From contig DIZI01000014.1 of NCBI GenBank assembly GCA_002427885.1, positions 39,416-103,415 of the forward strand: a DNA stretch of 64,000 nt. The letters are read 5' to 3'. This DNA comes from Paludibacter sp. UBA6032 (GTDB taxonomy: Bacteria; Bacteroidota; Bacteroidia; Bacteroidales; Paludibacteraceae). The position numbers and the translations under genes were made by a program. The notes beneath the pieces are model-generated. The model was not told the DNA's origin, made no database searches, and saw only the letters and a list, made by a program, of their open reading frames with translations. This document shows, piece after piece, positions 63,969 to 64,000 of this stretch. Each line of letters starts with the position of its first letter. Within the stretch, counting starts at the first letter, position 1.

Positions 63969-64000
63969 TGTAATAAGTCACTACTGTCCGGTTATAATCA

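Overview
The window reads as chromosome of a fermentative, anaerobic Bacteroidetes (Bacteroidales; a Paludibacter-like organism is my guess). The support is indirect but consistent: SusC/SusD pairs, type IX secretion (T9SS) C-terminal sorting domains, lipoprotein signals, DUF3244, DUF4294 and DUF6443-type proteins, a fused SecDF, two-component-type propeller regulators without a kinase, an electron-bifurcating type [FeFe] hydrogenase, AT-rich DNA, and at least ten gene starts preceded by the Bacteroidetes -7 box TAnnTTTG. No rRNA, CRISPR array, transposase or integrase is seen; one tRNA (initiator Met) is present.

Layout. 1-5.1 kb: housekeeping genes (end-truncated KAS III, shikimate kinase, type I asparaginase, a GNAT-nitrilase fusion, a methyltransferase). 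5.2-16.5 kb: a polysaccharide utilisation locus, all on the minus strand, in transcription order GH3 beta-glucosidase, GH144-like enzyme, SusC, SusD, LamG-type lipoprotein, second GH144-like lipoprotein; the enzyme pair points to beta-1,2-glucan. 16.9-17.7 kb: stomatin/SPFH protein. 17.9-31.9 kb: an Rhs polymorphic-toxin locus, all minus strand: a hypothetical protein, a T9SS-sorted protein, an Rhs N-part protein, a full Rhs protein with its C-terminal (CT) tip and immunity gene, then a tail of promoterless spare CT/immunity modules. 32.0-37.8 kb: a 21-bp repeat array, a DUF3244 protein and two sensor-type regulators. 38.2-42.1 kb: ExbB-ExbD-like pair with a TonB-like/DUF4294 fusion, then a T9SS-sorted protein. 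42.4-51.1 kb: SecDF, GIY-YIG nuclease, tRNA-fMet, GH97, a thioredoxin-like lipoprotein, a T9SS-sorted two-repeat protein. 51.3-57.1 kb: a three-subunit hydrogenase (HydC, HydB fused to a GltD-like flavoprotein, HydA). 57.4-64.0 kb: one 2194-residue T9SS surface protein.

The most interesting system is the Rhs tail. Behind the complete Rhs gene lie three displaced modules, each made of the same end fragment of the Rhs core, a second conserved linker, a different toxin tip and a different downstream immunity gene, plus a lone immunity-like gene and a hairpin-rich terminal segment. Each module is preceded by the same strong intrinsic-terminator-like hairpin (11-bp stem, 4-base loop), with the apparent GTG start lying inside the stem. 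This looks like a silent, transcriptionally insulated store of toxin tips that could replace the active tip by recombination. One stored tip carries the colicin E3 ribonuclease signature with its Asp, His and Glu residues; another is broken by a one-base insertion.

Other points worth a second look: the HydB-GltD fusion, the TonB-like/DUF4294 fusion beside ExbB/ExbD, a GIY-YIG gene bracketed by a 21-bp duplication of the tRNA-fMet 3' end, two unrelated arrays both with an exact 21-bp period, and a perfect 40-bp palindrome.
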